Positions 6,992-12,448 of a stretch of 12,448 nt of DNA are shown here, piece after piece; position 1 is the first letter of the stretch; every line of letters starts with the position of its first letter. The position numbers and the translations under genes are program-made. The stretch covers positions 1 through 12,448 of the forward strand of contig VGFB01000039.1 of NCBI GenBank assembly GCA_016869015.1, written 5' to 3'. This DNA is from Armatimonadota bacterium (GTDB taxonomy: Bacteria > Armatimonadota > Zipacnadia > Zipacnadales > VGFC01). The notes below the pieces were generated by a model that saw only the letters and a list, made by a program, of their open reading frames with translations, searched no databases and was not told where the DNA came from.

Positions 6992-8290
6992 TCAGTCCGG
7001 CTCCAACGGCAAGGTCAGTGTGAAGCAGCTACCCTTCCCCACCTCGCTGAAGACGGTTACCGTACCGCGGTGAAGGTCGGCCACTTCCCTGACGATCCGC
7101 GTGCCGAGGCCGGTGCCGCCGCTCTTGGTGCTGATGCTCTCCGCGCTGAACAGGCGCCTCAGCACCTGGGGCGGGATGCCCTCTCCGTTGTCGGAGACCT
7201 CGAGGCGCACACAGGAGCCTTCCGGGAAGCACCCGTCCCGCACGGCCTCGACCCGCAGGGCGATCCGCCCGCCCGGAGGCGTCGCGTGGATGGCGTTCAT
7301 CACGAGGTTGTACGCGGCGTTGAAGAGCTGGGACGAGTCCGCCAGGATCTCCGGGTCGTCGCCGCCCTCGCACGTGAGCTTGAGGCCCCGCTCGGCGGCC
7401 ACCGGGCCCAGCACGCCCGCGACTTCGTTCGCAATGCGGGACACGCGCGCCGGCGCCATCGTCGGCGGCGACATCTCGCCCCGAATGCAGTCCGCCATCT
7501 GCCGGGTGCGCTCACCAACCCGCAAGGCGGCCTCCACCAGCAGACTCGTGGCCTCCTGGCAGCGGCGGCGGTCGCGCGCGCACCGTTCGGCGAGCGCGTC
7601 GTCCGCCAGGCTTCCGGCCTCCAGCGCCTCGAAGTGCTTCTCCAGCACCTTCTCCAGCGCCCGGGTCCACGCGATCACCGGAGCGATCATGTTCTTCACG
7701 TCGTGCCCCACCTTGACCAACAGGCGCGCCACCGCGCCCAGCCGCGCCGCCTCATGCAGCCGCGCGTTCTCGATGATCGTCGCGGCCTGCGTAGCCACGA
7801 TCGTGAGGAGCTCCAGGTCTTCCTGCCCAAAGACCCCGTGTCGCCGGTTGATCGCCTGCAAGGCCCCCAGCGTCCGGCCGCCGGCGGTGCGGAGCGGAAC
7901 CGTGATCATCGTGACGGAGGGGTAGCCCGTCTCGTCCGCGATCCGGTGGTAATGCTCCGGCGCCTGCGAGACGTCGTTCAGCAGCGAGGCCTCGCCGGTT
8001 CGGAAGACCCGTCCCGCAACTCCCTCGGTGACCGGCATCGACCGGCCGAGCAGCCGATCCGCGATCGGGCCCACCACGTACTCGAACACCAGCGTGTCAT
8101 CGGTTGGGGAATGCAGCAGAATCGAGCCCGAATCGGCATCCACCGTGTCCAGGCTCGCCTCCAGGGCCGACGCCACCACCTCGGTGTACTCCGTCTTCCC
8201 GCAGAGGACCTCGGTGATGTTCAGGATCGCCGCGATGCGGCGGTCTCGACCGCTATCGCCCTCCGCCTGCCGACCCTGAGTGCCCGACAT
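6992..8290 (-). CDS. GAF-domain sensor histidine kinase (soluble)
   Basis: This 432-residue protein is a sensor kinase without membrane segments, so it should sense a cytoplasmic signal. A GAF domain spans about residues 20-175 (SGSILLHSPTDDTLVFEYVV, then GVAGRVFRTGEASLLNDV, then TVPLRTAGGRTLGALQAINR). The phospho-acceptor helix holds H196 in GHDVKNMIAP. The ATPase domain shows the N-box with N332 (YNLVMNAIHA), the G1 box D367-NGEG and the G2 box GGTGLGTRIV from 391. All catalytic parts look intact. The stretch of about 60 residues between the H-box and its partner helix (ALEKHFEALEAG region) is longer than usual. The ATG at 8290 has GAGG 8 nt upstream; the in-frame extension to 8554 is Arg/Pro-rich, unlike a real protein, and overlaps the upstream gene. 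No response regulator or receiver domain is visible in the window, so the partner is unknown. Confidence 0.9.
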   Translation of the reverse strand: MSGTQGRQAEGDSGRDRRIAAILNITEVLCGKTEYTEVVASALEASLDTVDADSGSILLHSPTDDTLVFEYVVGPIADRLLGRSMPVTEGVAGRVFRTGEASLLNDVSQAPEHYHRIADETGYPSVTMITVPLRTAGGRTLGALQAINRRHGVFGQEDLELLTIVATQAATIIENARLHEAARLGAVARLLVKVGHDVKNMIAPVIAWTRALEKVLEKHFEALEAGSLADDALAERCARDRRRCQEATSLLVEAALRVGERTRQMADCIRGEMSPPTMAPARVSRIANEVAGVLGPVAAERGLKLTCEGGDDPEILADSSQLFNAAYNLVMNAIHATPPGGRIALRVEAVRDGCFPEGSCVRLEVSDNGEGIPPQVLRRLFSAESISTKSGGTGLGTRIVREVADLHRGTVTVFSEVGKGSCFTLTLPLEPD

Positions 8291-8474
8291 GCTCCAGCCC
8301 TCGCCTTTCACCGGAGGACAGGCGCCGTCGCCTGTCAGCACGGGCCGCGGACCATCCGGTGCTCGGGCACTTCGCCGCTGCCACCGGCATCTCCTGCGCC
8401 AAGCCCCAGACACGGAACGAGGCGGGGCCCGAGGGCTCCCGCCTCGCACGGGACTCCGTGAGGCTCTCCGCGGG
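8291..8474 (-). promoter_or_regulatory. 5' region of the histidine kinase gene with a perfect hairpin
   Basis: This 184-bp gap separates two genes on the same strand. It contains a perfect 8-bp inverted repeat, GACAGGCG and CGCCTGTC, with a 4-nt loop at 8317-8336, ending 26 bp from the kinase start codon. It may be an operator, a 5'-leader hairpin affecting translation, or the terminator of the upstream RNase H-like gene (no T-run follows). I see no clear -35/-10 pair. Confidence 0.4.
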
Positions 8475-8951
8475 TCAGCTCGCTCCGCCCGCTGCCATGG
8501 GCAGTTCGAGCTGGCGGGAGCCGCCGCCCTCCACCTCCCGCTGCCACGCCTCAACAGCCAAGCGGCGGGCCGCCTCGTTCTGGGCCGGCGCCACCGGAGC
8601 CACCTCGGCCCGGTGGAACTGGTTCAGCAGGCAGCGCGTCTCCAGGTGCCGCGCAAGCTGCTCCCGACCGACGGTCACCGTCCGGTTCAGCTGGCCGATG
8701 ACCGCTTCGCAGTCGGTGTAGACGATCAGCGCCCGAGCGCCCATCTCGCGGGCCTCGCGCAGGGCAGCGCTGATGGCTTCATAGGCTGCGGTGATGCGGT
8801 CGTTGGTGGGAACGGTTGCGGAGATCTTGCGGAGTGTGTGGTGTCGTGCGGCCTTGATGATTACTGCGATCCCTGCGATGTCGCTGCTGCCCGCGGTGTG
8901 CCCGCTCGTCATGGCGTAGAGCAGTTGCTTGCTCTCTGCCTCTCTGGCCAT
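8475..8951 (-). CDS. RNase H-fold (RVT_3/RNase HI-like) protein with degenerate active site
   Basis: This 158-residue protein follows the RNase HI-type pattern: a first strand with SGHTAGSSDIAGIAVII at 16-32, a helix with TAAYEAISAALREAREMGA at 54-72, a strand ALIVYTDCEAVIGQLNR at 74-90, and a last helix NEAARRLAVEAW at 125-136. Active relatives carry four acidic residues: an Asp in DGxxxGNPG, a Glu in AEYxAL, an Asp in SDSxLVV and an Asp in NxxADxLA. Here the matching positions are S16, A56, D80 and R129, so only D80 remains. It is therefore probably not a nuclease and may bind nucleic acid or a partner. ATG 8951 is preceded by GGAGGGGG; a GTG at 9038 in frame would add a low-complexity Pro/Gly tail and has a poor ribosome site. 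It lies upstream of the histidine kinase on the same strand, 184 bp away. The fold call is from pattern reading. Confidence 0.72.
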   Translation of the reverse strand: MAREAESKQLLYAMTSGHTAGSSDIAGIAVIIKAARHHTLRKISATVPTNDRITAAYEAISAALREAREMGARALIVYTDCEAVIGQLNRTVTVGREQLARHLETRCLLNQFHRAEVAPVAPAQNEAARRLAVEAWQREVEGGGSRQLELPMAAGGAS

Positions 8952-9161
8952 ACCCCCTCCACTCCCTTCATCCGGCGCAGGCGGCTCGTTTCCCTCCTTG
9001 GGGCGGGTCGACTGAACGCTGCCAGGCCCCCGGTGCACGGCTCCGTCTAGCTCTGTCCAGCTATTCCCATTCTACCCTCTACAACACCATCCAACACGCA
9101 AATGTTCATCTCGGCCGGTCTGTCCGCCACTTCTTCCGGAAGAGACGGGCGTGAAGCCCCC
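8952..9161 (-). other. Intergenic region with AT-richer promoter-like stretch and 12-bp palindrome
   Basis: This 210-bp gap lies upstream of the RNase H-like gene and downstream of the ceramidase-like gene. The part around 9060-9110 is clearly less GC-rich than the rest of the window. On the minus strand it reads TTGGAT (9094-9089) and TAGAAT (9074-9069), but the 14-bp spacing is too short for a good sigma-70 promoter. A perfect 12-bp palindrome TCTTCCGGAAGA lies at 9132-9143. I find no gene inside. Confidence 0.35.
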
Positions 9162-10496
9162 TTACGGTCGACGGCTCCGCGCCCGCCTGCGGGCGCTCCG
9201 CAGCGCGGACAGCGTCGCCCGCTCCAGGACGGCGGCGGCTTCCGGCCCGACCCGCGAAGCGCTCTCGACCTCGTACCCCCCCTCCGGGTACGCCTCGGGC
9301 ACGGGAACGTAGCCGATGGACCCGTTCGTGTTGCTGACATACAGGGTGTGCGGCAGAACGCCGGCCCGCTTCACCGCCATCCCGATCTGGCAGAAGATCT
9401 CGCCGGGGCCCGTCGCCAGCCCGATCTCGCCCAGAGCGACGCCCCAGACGGGTGCGGGCACGGGAGGCAGCGGCTTGCCCAGCTGCAGGCTCTCCAGGCA
9501 CGCCGTCGCCCGACTGAGCCGATGTTCCGCCCACCAGAGGCGGCTCCGGTTGCCGGCGTCGCGCGCGCGCTCCGTCTCGGCGAGCAGCCCATCGACCGCC
9601 GCTTGTGCCTCCTCGATCGATCCATATGTCTTGGCCGGCAGCCGGGCCTCCCGACAGGCAACGCCGATCGGGGCGGCCTCCACCGGAATCGCCGTCTCAC
9701 AGGCCTGAATCGCCGCCGCCCCAAGGCGCTTGCCCAGCGTGCGCGGCGACTGCAGCCCTTCCTCCATGATGACCGAGTTGATGTTGCCACAGGCGCCTTG
9801 CAGGAACAGACATGCCGCCCCCGTCAGGTCTTCCGCGACCTGGCGCGCGTACCCGGGGAAGTCGGCGGAGATCAGGCGGCCCGTGTGCGTCTGGCTGACG
9901 GGGTGCGCTGCGAAGTTCAGCAGGCAGGCCACCGGTTCGCCGTCCGGGCGGTCGAACCGTACCAGAACGACCTCCCGATCGATCGGGCCCTGCGGGTTGC
10001 GCCCCAGGATGATGCGGCCGTCGGGGAGCCGCTCGCGCCGGTTCACGCCGATGTCCGACTCGCTGCGCCCGACGCGTGCCGTCACCGGCGCCAGCTTGCC
10101 GCGGGCCTCCTGCAGCAGCCCCGCAAGCGTGAACCGCAGCTGCGCCATGTAGGCCGCCTCGGGCGACTCCCGCGGGTCTTCGCCCGCGCCGCGCCCGGTC
10201 GGGCCGTAGTGCGTGTGCGTGCAGCACAGCAGGATGCTGTCCGCGGGGAGCCGACCCCGCTGCGCAATCAGCGCCCGAGTCGCCGCCGCCCACTGCGCAT
10301 CGACGCCGATCAGGTCCAGATGCACAATGGCAACGCGCTCCCTCCCGTCGTCCAGCAGAAGCGCGGTGGCGTGTAGCTCGTCCCCCAGACCGACCGATGG
10401 GCCGCGTCCGGCGAAGCCCGTCAGCTCGATACCGATGGGCGGAGTGATGTTGGCGCGCGAGACGGCGGCACGCAGCTTGCGCGGGGTCGTGCTCAC
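9162..10496 (-). CDS. Neutral/alkaline non-lysosomal ceramidase-family protein
   Basis: This 444-residue protein matches the N-terminal catalytic domain of the neutral ceramidase family, whose proven members hydrolyse the N-acyl bond of ceramide with zinc. The start ANITPPIGIELTGFAGRG (residues 15-32) is characteristic. Zinc-ligand candidates are kept: H94 and H96 in CTHTHYGP, H198 in NFAAHPVS, E366 in GPGEIF and Y396 in GYVP. At the place of the nucleophile motif GDVSPN it has GNINSV (237-242), so the usual catalytic Ser appears to be Asn240. The protein also lacks the C-terminal Ig-like domain of true ceramidases and has no signal peptide. Such short homologues are common in bacteria that do not make ceramide, so an amide or ester hydrolase with another substrate is likely. 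It starts at a GTG with AAGGAAGG 9 nt upstream and ends with an Arg-rich tail. It is divergent from the MttB-like gene. Confidence 0.85.
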   Translation of the reverse strand: MSTTPRKLRAAVSRANITPPIGIELTGFAGRGPSVGLGDELHATALLLDDGRERVAIVHLDLIGVDAQWAAATRALIAQRGRLPADSILLCCTHTHYGPTGRGAGEDPRESPEAAYMAQLRFTLAGLLQEARGKLAPVTARVGRSESDIGVNRRERLPDGRIILGRNPQGPIDREVVLVRFDRPDGEPVACLLNFAAHPVSQTHTGRLISADFPGYARQVAEDLTGAACLFLQGACGNINSVIMEEGLQSPRTLGKRLGAAAIQACETAIPVEAAPIGVACREARLPAKTYGSIEEAQAAVDGLLAETERARDAGNRSRLWWAEHRLSRATACLESLQLGKPLPPVPAPVWGVALGEIGLATGPGEIFCQIGMAVKRAGVLPHTLYVSNTNGSIGYVPVPEAYPEGGYEVESASRVGPEAAAVLERATLSALRSARRRARSRRP

Positions 10497-10620
10497 GGTG
10501 GTCCGCCTTCCTTGGTCGGGTGCGGGAGGTATCCCGGCCCGCGGCAGTCAAACTCGCGCCGTCGGATTGGCCGAGCAGGCTCCCTTCTCCTGCTCCTTCG
10601 AAAGGACGGTCCACTCGCCC
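10497..10620. promoter_or_regulatory. Divergent intergenic region between ceramidase-like and MttB-like genes
   Basis: This 124-bp region should hold both promoters. A perfect 7-bp inverted repeat, GAGCAGG and CCTGCTC, with a 9-nt loop spans 10573-10595, ending 25 bp before the MttB-like ATG. It could be an operator or a leader hairpin. The MttB-like gene has only a distant AAAGGA (about 14 nt from its ATG) as ribosome site. No strong -35/-10 pair is visible. Confidence 0.4.
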
Positions 10621-12081
10621 ATGAGGCTGCGTGTGCGGCTTGAGGCGGAGCTGCTCAGCCCCAAGGAGACCCAGCAGATCGCCGATGCCGCGATCCGGCT
10701 CTGGGGCGAGCTGCCCCTGCGGATCCAGGGCTCGGACGAGCTGTTCGACCCACTACGGGACTTCGGCTGCCGCATCGACGGGGAGCGGGTGCATTTCCCG
10801 CGACCCGTACGCGACGGGGTCGTCGACCGCATCGCAGCCCAGAAGCGCGCCTGGCTGGACGCCTACGGTGAGGGGCCCCCGCCGTGGCCGGGTTCGGACA
10901 TCGACGTCTTCACCCACGGGCAGGCCCTGCTGGTGTGCGACCTTGAGACAAACGCCCTGCGGCCCGCCACCCAGGCGGATCTCGAGGAGTGGTGCCGGGT
11001 CGTCGACGCCCTCGGGGTGCCCTCCCGCAGTCACCCGACCTTCATCCCTACCGACTTCCCCTCCGCGTGCGCGGACTTCCTCACCTTTGCGACCATCCTG
11101 CTGAACAGCCGCCGGCCCGGGCGTGTCTCGGTCTACTCCGCGAAGATGCTACCCTACTTCATCGAGGCCCTGGCGGTTGTGCGCGGCTCCCGCGAGGCCG
11201 TCGGCGCCGATGCCGAGTTCGCCACCGTGCTATGGGTGAACTCGCCCTTCATGATCACGCGCGAGAACGTCGACATCGCCCTGGCGGCTCGTCGGCTCCT
11301 CGGGCGACCTCTCGCCCCCTCCACCATGCCCGTCGCCGGGGCCGCAACGCCCGTGACTGTCGCCGGGCAGGCCGCCCAGACCACCGCCGAGGCCCTGGCC
11401 CTCAACGCCCTCACCCTCGCCGTCGACGACCGGACCTGCGGGATCATGCACAACCCCCTGGTCATGGACATGCGCGCGGCCGGCCACCGGCAGGCCGGCC
11501 CGGACGTGGTGTTGCACCGGGCCGTGACGCATGAGATGCACCGGCACTTCTTCGGCGGACACGCCCGCCTGTTCGGCTTCAACGCAGGCGCGCAGGTGGT
11601 GGGGCCTCAGGCCCTCCTCGAGAAGGGCGTCGGCATGGCATTGGATGTGATGGCCGGCGCCCGCAGTCTGGGCCTGGGATGCCTTGCCGCCAGCGACGTG
11701 GGGAGCCCGGTGCAGCTGCTCCTGGACTATGAGATCGCGATGGCCCTGCGCAACCTCCTGCGGGAGGTGATCGTGGATGACGATCGAATCGGCGAGCCGA
11801 CGATCCTGAGCACGGTCCCTACGGGCGCTCGGTTCCTGGAGACGAGCCATACTGCACAGTACTATCGGGATGAGCTCTGGCTCCCGATGTTCCTGGACTT
11901 CCGGAACCCCCTGGGCTGGCAGCGCGACCCTTCGGACATCATCGACCGCGCCCGAGCTCGAGCGCGGGAGCTGGCCCGGACGGCCGAGAACCAGTGCCCG
12001 CTCAGCGAGGCCCAGCAGGCCCGGATTGCCTCCCTCATGGCCGAGGCCCGGGCCGAGTCGGCCGACAGCTTCACCCGCTAG
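10621..12081 (+). CDS. MttB-family (trimethylamine/betaine-type) corrinoid methyltransferase, non-pyrrolysine
   Basis: This 486-residue protein has the length and motifs of the MttB superfamily, TIM-barrel enzymes that move a methyl group from a quaternary or tertiary amine to a corrinoid protein. Recognisable parts are the N-terminal LSPKETQQIADAAIRL at 12-27, GAATPVTVAGQAAQTTAEAL at 240-259, GARSLGLGCLAASDVGSPVQ at 346-365, and the C-terminal FLETSHTAQYYRDELWLP at 405-422. No in-frame TAG interrupts it, so it is a non-pyrrolysine member, like the glycine betaine methyltransferase MtgB, whose substrates vary. It ends at a TAG followed in frame by TGA after a few codons. The ATG at 10621 matches the family start; the ribosome site is weak (AAAGGA about 14 nt upstream). 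No cognate corrinoid protein is adjacent; one may lie outside the window. Family is secure, substrate unknown. Confidence 0.87.
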   Translation: MRLRVRLEAELLSPKETQQIADAAIRLWGELPLRIQGSDELFDPLRDFGCRIDGERVHFPRPVRDGVVDRIAAQKRAWLDAYGEGPPPWPGSDIDVFTHGQALLVCDLETNALRPATQADLEEWCRVVDALGVPSRSHPTFIPTDFPSACADFLTFATILLNSRRPGRVSVYSAKMLPYFIEALAVVRGSREAVGADAEFATVLWVNSPFMITRENVDIALAARRLLGRPLAPSTMPVAGAATPVTVAGQAAQTTAEALALNALTLAVDDRTCGIMHNPLVMDMRAAGHRQAGPDVVLHRAVTHEMHRHFFGGHARLFGFNAGAQVVGPQALLEKGVGMALDVMAGARSLGLGCLAASDVGSPVQLLLDYEIAMALRNLLREVIVDDDRIGEPTILSTVPTGARFLETSHTAQYYRDELWLPMFLDFRNPLGWQRDPSDIIDRARARARELARTAENQCPLSEAQQARIASLMAEARAESADSFTR

Positions 12082-12101
12082 GCCGCTACGGGGACTCGCG
12101 C

Positions 12102-12130
12102 TTGACATGCCGCGGCGTTCGGTGTAGCAT
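12102..12130 (+). promoter_or_regulatory. Sigma-70-type promoter for the AbrB-like gene
   Basis: A perfect -35 box TTGACA at 12102-12107 is followed after exactly 17 bp by TAGCAT at 12125-12130 (four of six matches to TATAAT). Transcription should start near 12137, giving a leader of about 75 nt. It is the only convincing sigma-70 promoter in the window. It lies just after the MttB-like stop codon, so the regulator is probably transcribed on its own. Confidence 0.75.
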
Positions 12131-12131
12131 T

Positions 12132-12149
12132 CACACGGCAAAGCGTGTG
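12132..12149 (+). promoter_or_regulatory. Inverted repeat at the transcription start of the AbrB-like gene (possible operator)
   Basis: CACACG and CGTGTG form a perfect 6-bp inverted repeat around a 6-nt spacer (GCAAAG), placed just after the -10 box and over the predicted start site. CGTGT appears again at 12162-12166, 18 bp from the right arm and in the same orientation. The surrounding DNA is AT-richer. An operator bound by the AbrB-like protein itself is a natural guess; a 5'-leader hairpin is the alternative. Confidence 0.45.
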
Positions 12150-12211
12150 GAACATGCAATACGTGTAAATCATACCAGACCGCCCATCGCACGCGCTGCT
12201 GGGTGACCCGC

Positions 12212-12448
12212 ATGATTGACCCGCCTCAGGCCCCCGATCTGAACCACCTCTTCCTCGGCGCTGTGACCGTCGGAGAGCGCGGCCAGATCGTGATCCCCGC
12301 CGAGGCTCGGGAGGCTTACGGCCTGCGCGGGGGTGACAAGCTGCTGGTATTCCACCACCCGGAGCACTGCGGCCTGATGATCGCCCGACTGCAGGACGTG
12401 CAGCAGCTGTTGCAGCGATGGCTTGAGTTCATGGAGAACGTCGAGCAG
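12212..12448 (+). CDS. AbrB/MazE/SpoVT-type DNA-binding regulator (C-terminus cut by window edge)
   Basis: Seventy-nine residues are visible and the frame is open at the right edge. Residues 17-47 are a clear swapped-hairpin AbrB domain: AVTVGERGQIVIPAEAREAY, then GLRGGDKLLVF. Proteins of this group bind DNA as dimers or tetramers and act as transition-state regulators or as antitoxins. The residues after the domain (LMIARLQDVQQLLQRWLEFM) look helical and could be an oligomerisation or partner-binding segment. The ATG at 12212 lies after a weak GGGTGA; a GTG at 12203 in frame is an alternative three codons upstream. It has its own promoter and a possible autoregulatory inverted repeat. Whether a toxin, transporter or other partner follows cannot be seen here. 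Confidence 0.85.
   Translation, partial: MIDPPQAPDLNHLFLGAVTVGERGQIVIPAEAREAYGLRGGDKLLVFHHPEHCGLMIARLQDVQQLLQRWLEFMENVEQ

Noticed and set aside
6941..8461. Long plus-strand open frame of about 506 codons
   Set aside because: It is antisense to the GAF histidine kinase and has His/Arg/Gln-rich, low-information sequence.
8291..8554. N-terminal extension of the histidine kinase to a start at 8554
   Set aside because: The extension is Arg/Pro/Ser-rich, overlaps the RNase H-like gene and would skip the better start at 8290 with GAGG upstream.
8952..9038. GTG start at 9038 for the RNase H-like protein
   Set aside because: The added 29 residues are Pro/Gly-rich and the GTG has a poorly spaced ribosome site, whereas ATG 8951 follows GGAGGGGG.
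9069..9094. TTGGAT / TAGAAT as a sigma-70 promoter on the minus strand
   Set aside because: The spacing is only 14 bp, well short of 17, so it is mentioned as a promoter-like stretch and not called.
9102..10376. Long plus-strand open frame of about 424 codons
   Set aside because: It is antisense to the ceramidase-family gene, which carries clear motifs; the plus-strand protein shows none.
12079..12105. TAG stop of the MttB-like gene as a pyrrolysine codon
   Set aside because: The TAG is at the normal C-terminal end of the family and is followed in frame by TGA after a few codons; pyrrolysine in true MttB lies in the interior.
1..12448. CRISPR array, mobile element, tRNA or rRNA
   Set aside because: No regularly spaced repeats, transposase or integrase motifs, terminal inverted repeats around genes, or tRNA-like cloverleaf sequences were found on either strand.

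Overview
This is a GC-rich window (roughly two thirds G+C by eye) from a bacterium whose codons favour G/C at third positions. It carries nine protein-coding genes, two of them cut by the window edges. I found no rRNA, tRNA, CRISPR array, insertion sequence or phage gene. The mix of families (GH95 glycosidase, DUF4962/heparinase II/III-like lyase, uroporphyrinogen-decarboxylase-like protein, aldo/keto reductase, neutral-ceramidase-like protein, MttB-like methyltransferase) resembles polysaccharide-degrading Armatimonadota, Planctomycetota or related lineages. That placement is an inference from gene content with low confidence. No marker gene is present.

Layout. Positions 1-1991 (minus) hold most of a GH95 alpha-L-fucosidase-type glycosidase, with its C-terminus off the left edge. 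It is divergent from a secreted heparinase II/III-like lyase at 2115-4535 (plus), and 123 bp separate their starts. A URO-D-superfamily protein at 4543-5793 (minus) converges on the lyase with only 7 bp between stop codons. It is divergent from an aldo/keto reductase at 5936-6925 (plus). A 10-bp-stem hairpin just after the reductase stop sits between it and a convergent GAF-domain histidine kinase at 6992-8290 (minus). Upstream of the kinase on the same strand are a small RNase H-fold protein that has lost three of its four expected catalytic acidic residues (8475-8951) and a neutral/alkaline-ceramidase-family protein (9162-10496). The ceramidase-like gene is divergent from an MttB-family (trimethylamine/betaine-type) methyltransferase at 10621-12081 (plus). 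A near-consensus promoter with an inverted repeat near the predicted transcription start then drives an AbrB/MazE-type regulator (12212 to the right edge).

How the genes may work together. The left part looks like a small glycan-use locus. A lyase exported by a signal peptide would cut a polysaccharide, and a GH95 enzyme with no visible signal peptide would trim fucose or a related sugar from imported pieces. The aldo/keto reductase could act on released sugars or aldehydes. The URO-D-like and MttB-like proteins belong to families tied to corrinoid-dependent methyl transfer, but no corrinoid protein or methyltransferase activase is visible, so any link is speculative. Genes alternate in strand and mostly stand alone, so regulation is probably gene by gene from short divergent promoters. 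I see no convincing new multi-gene system. The most unusual items are the degenerate RNase H-like protein and active-site departures in the GH95, lyase and ceramidase-like proteins.
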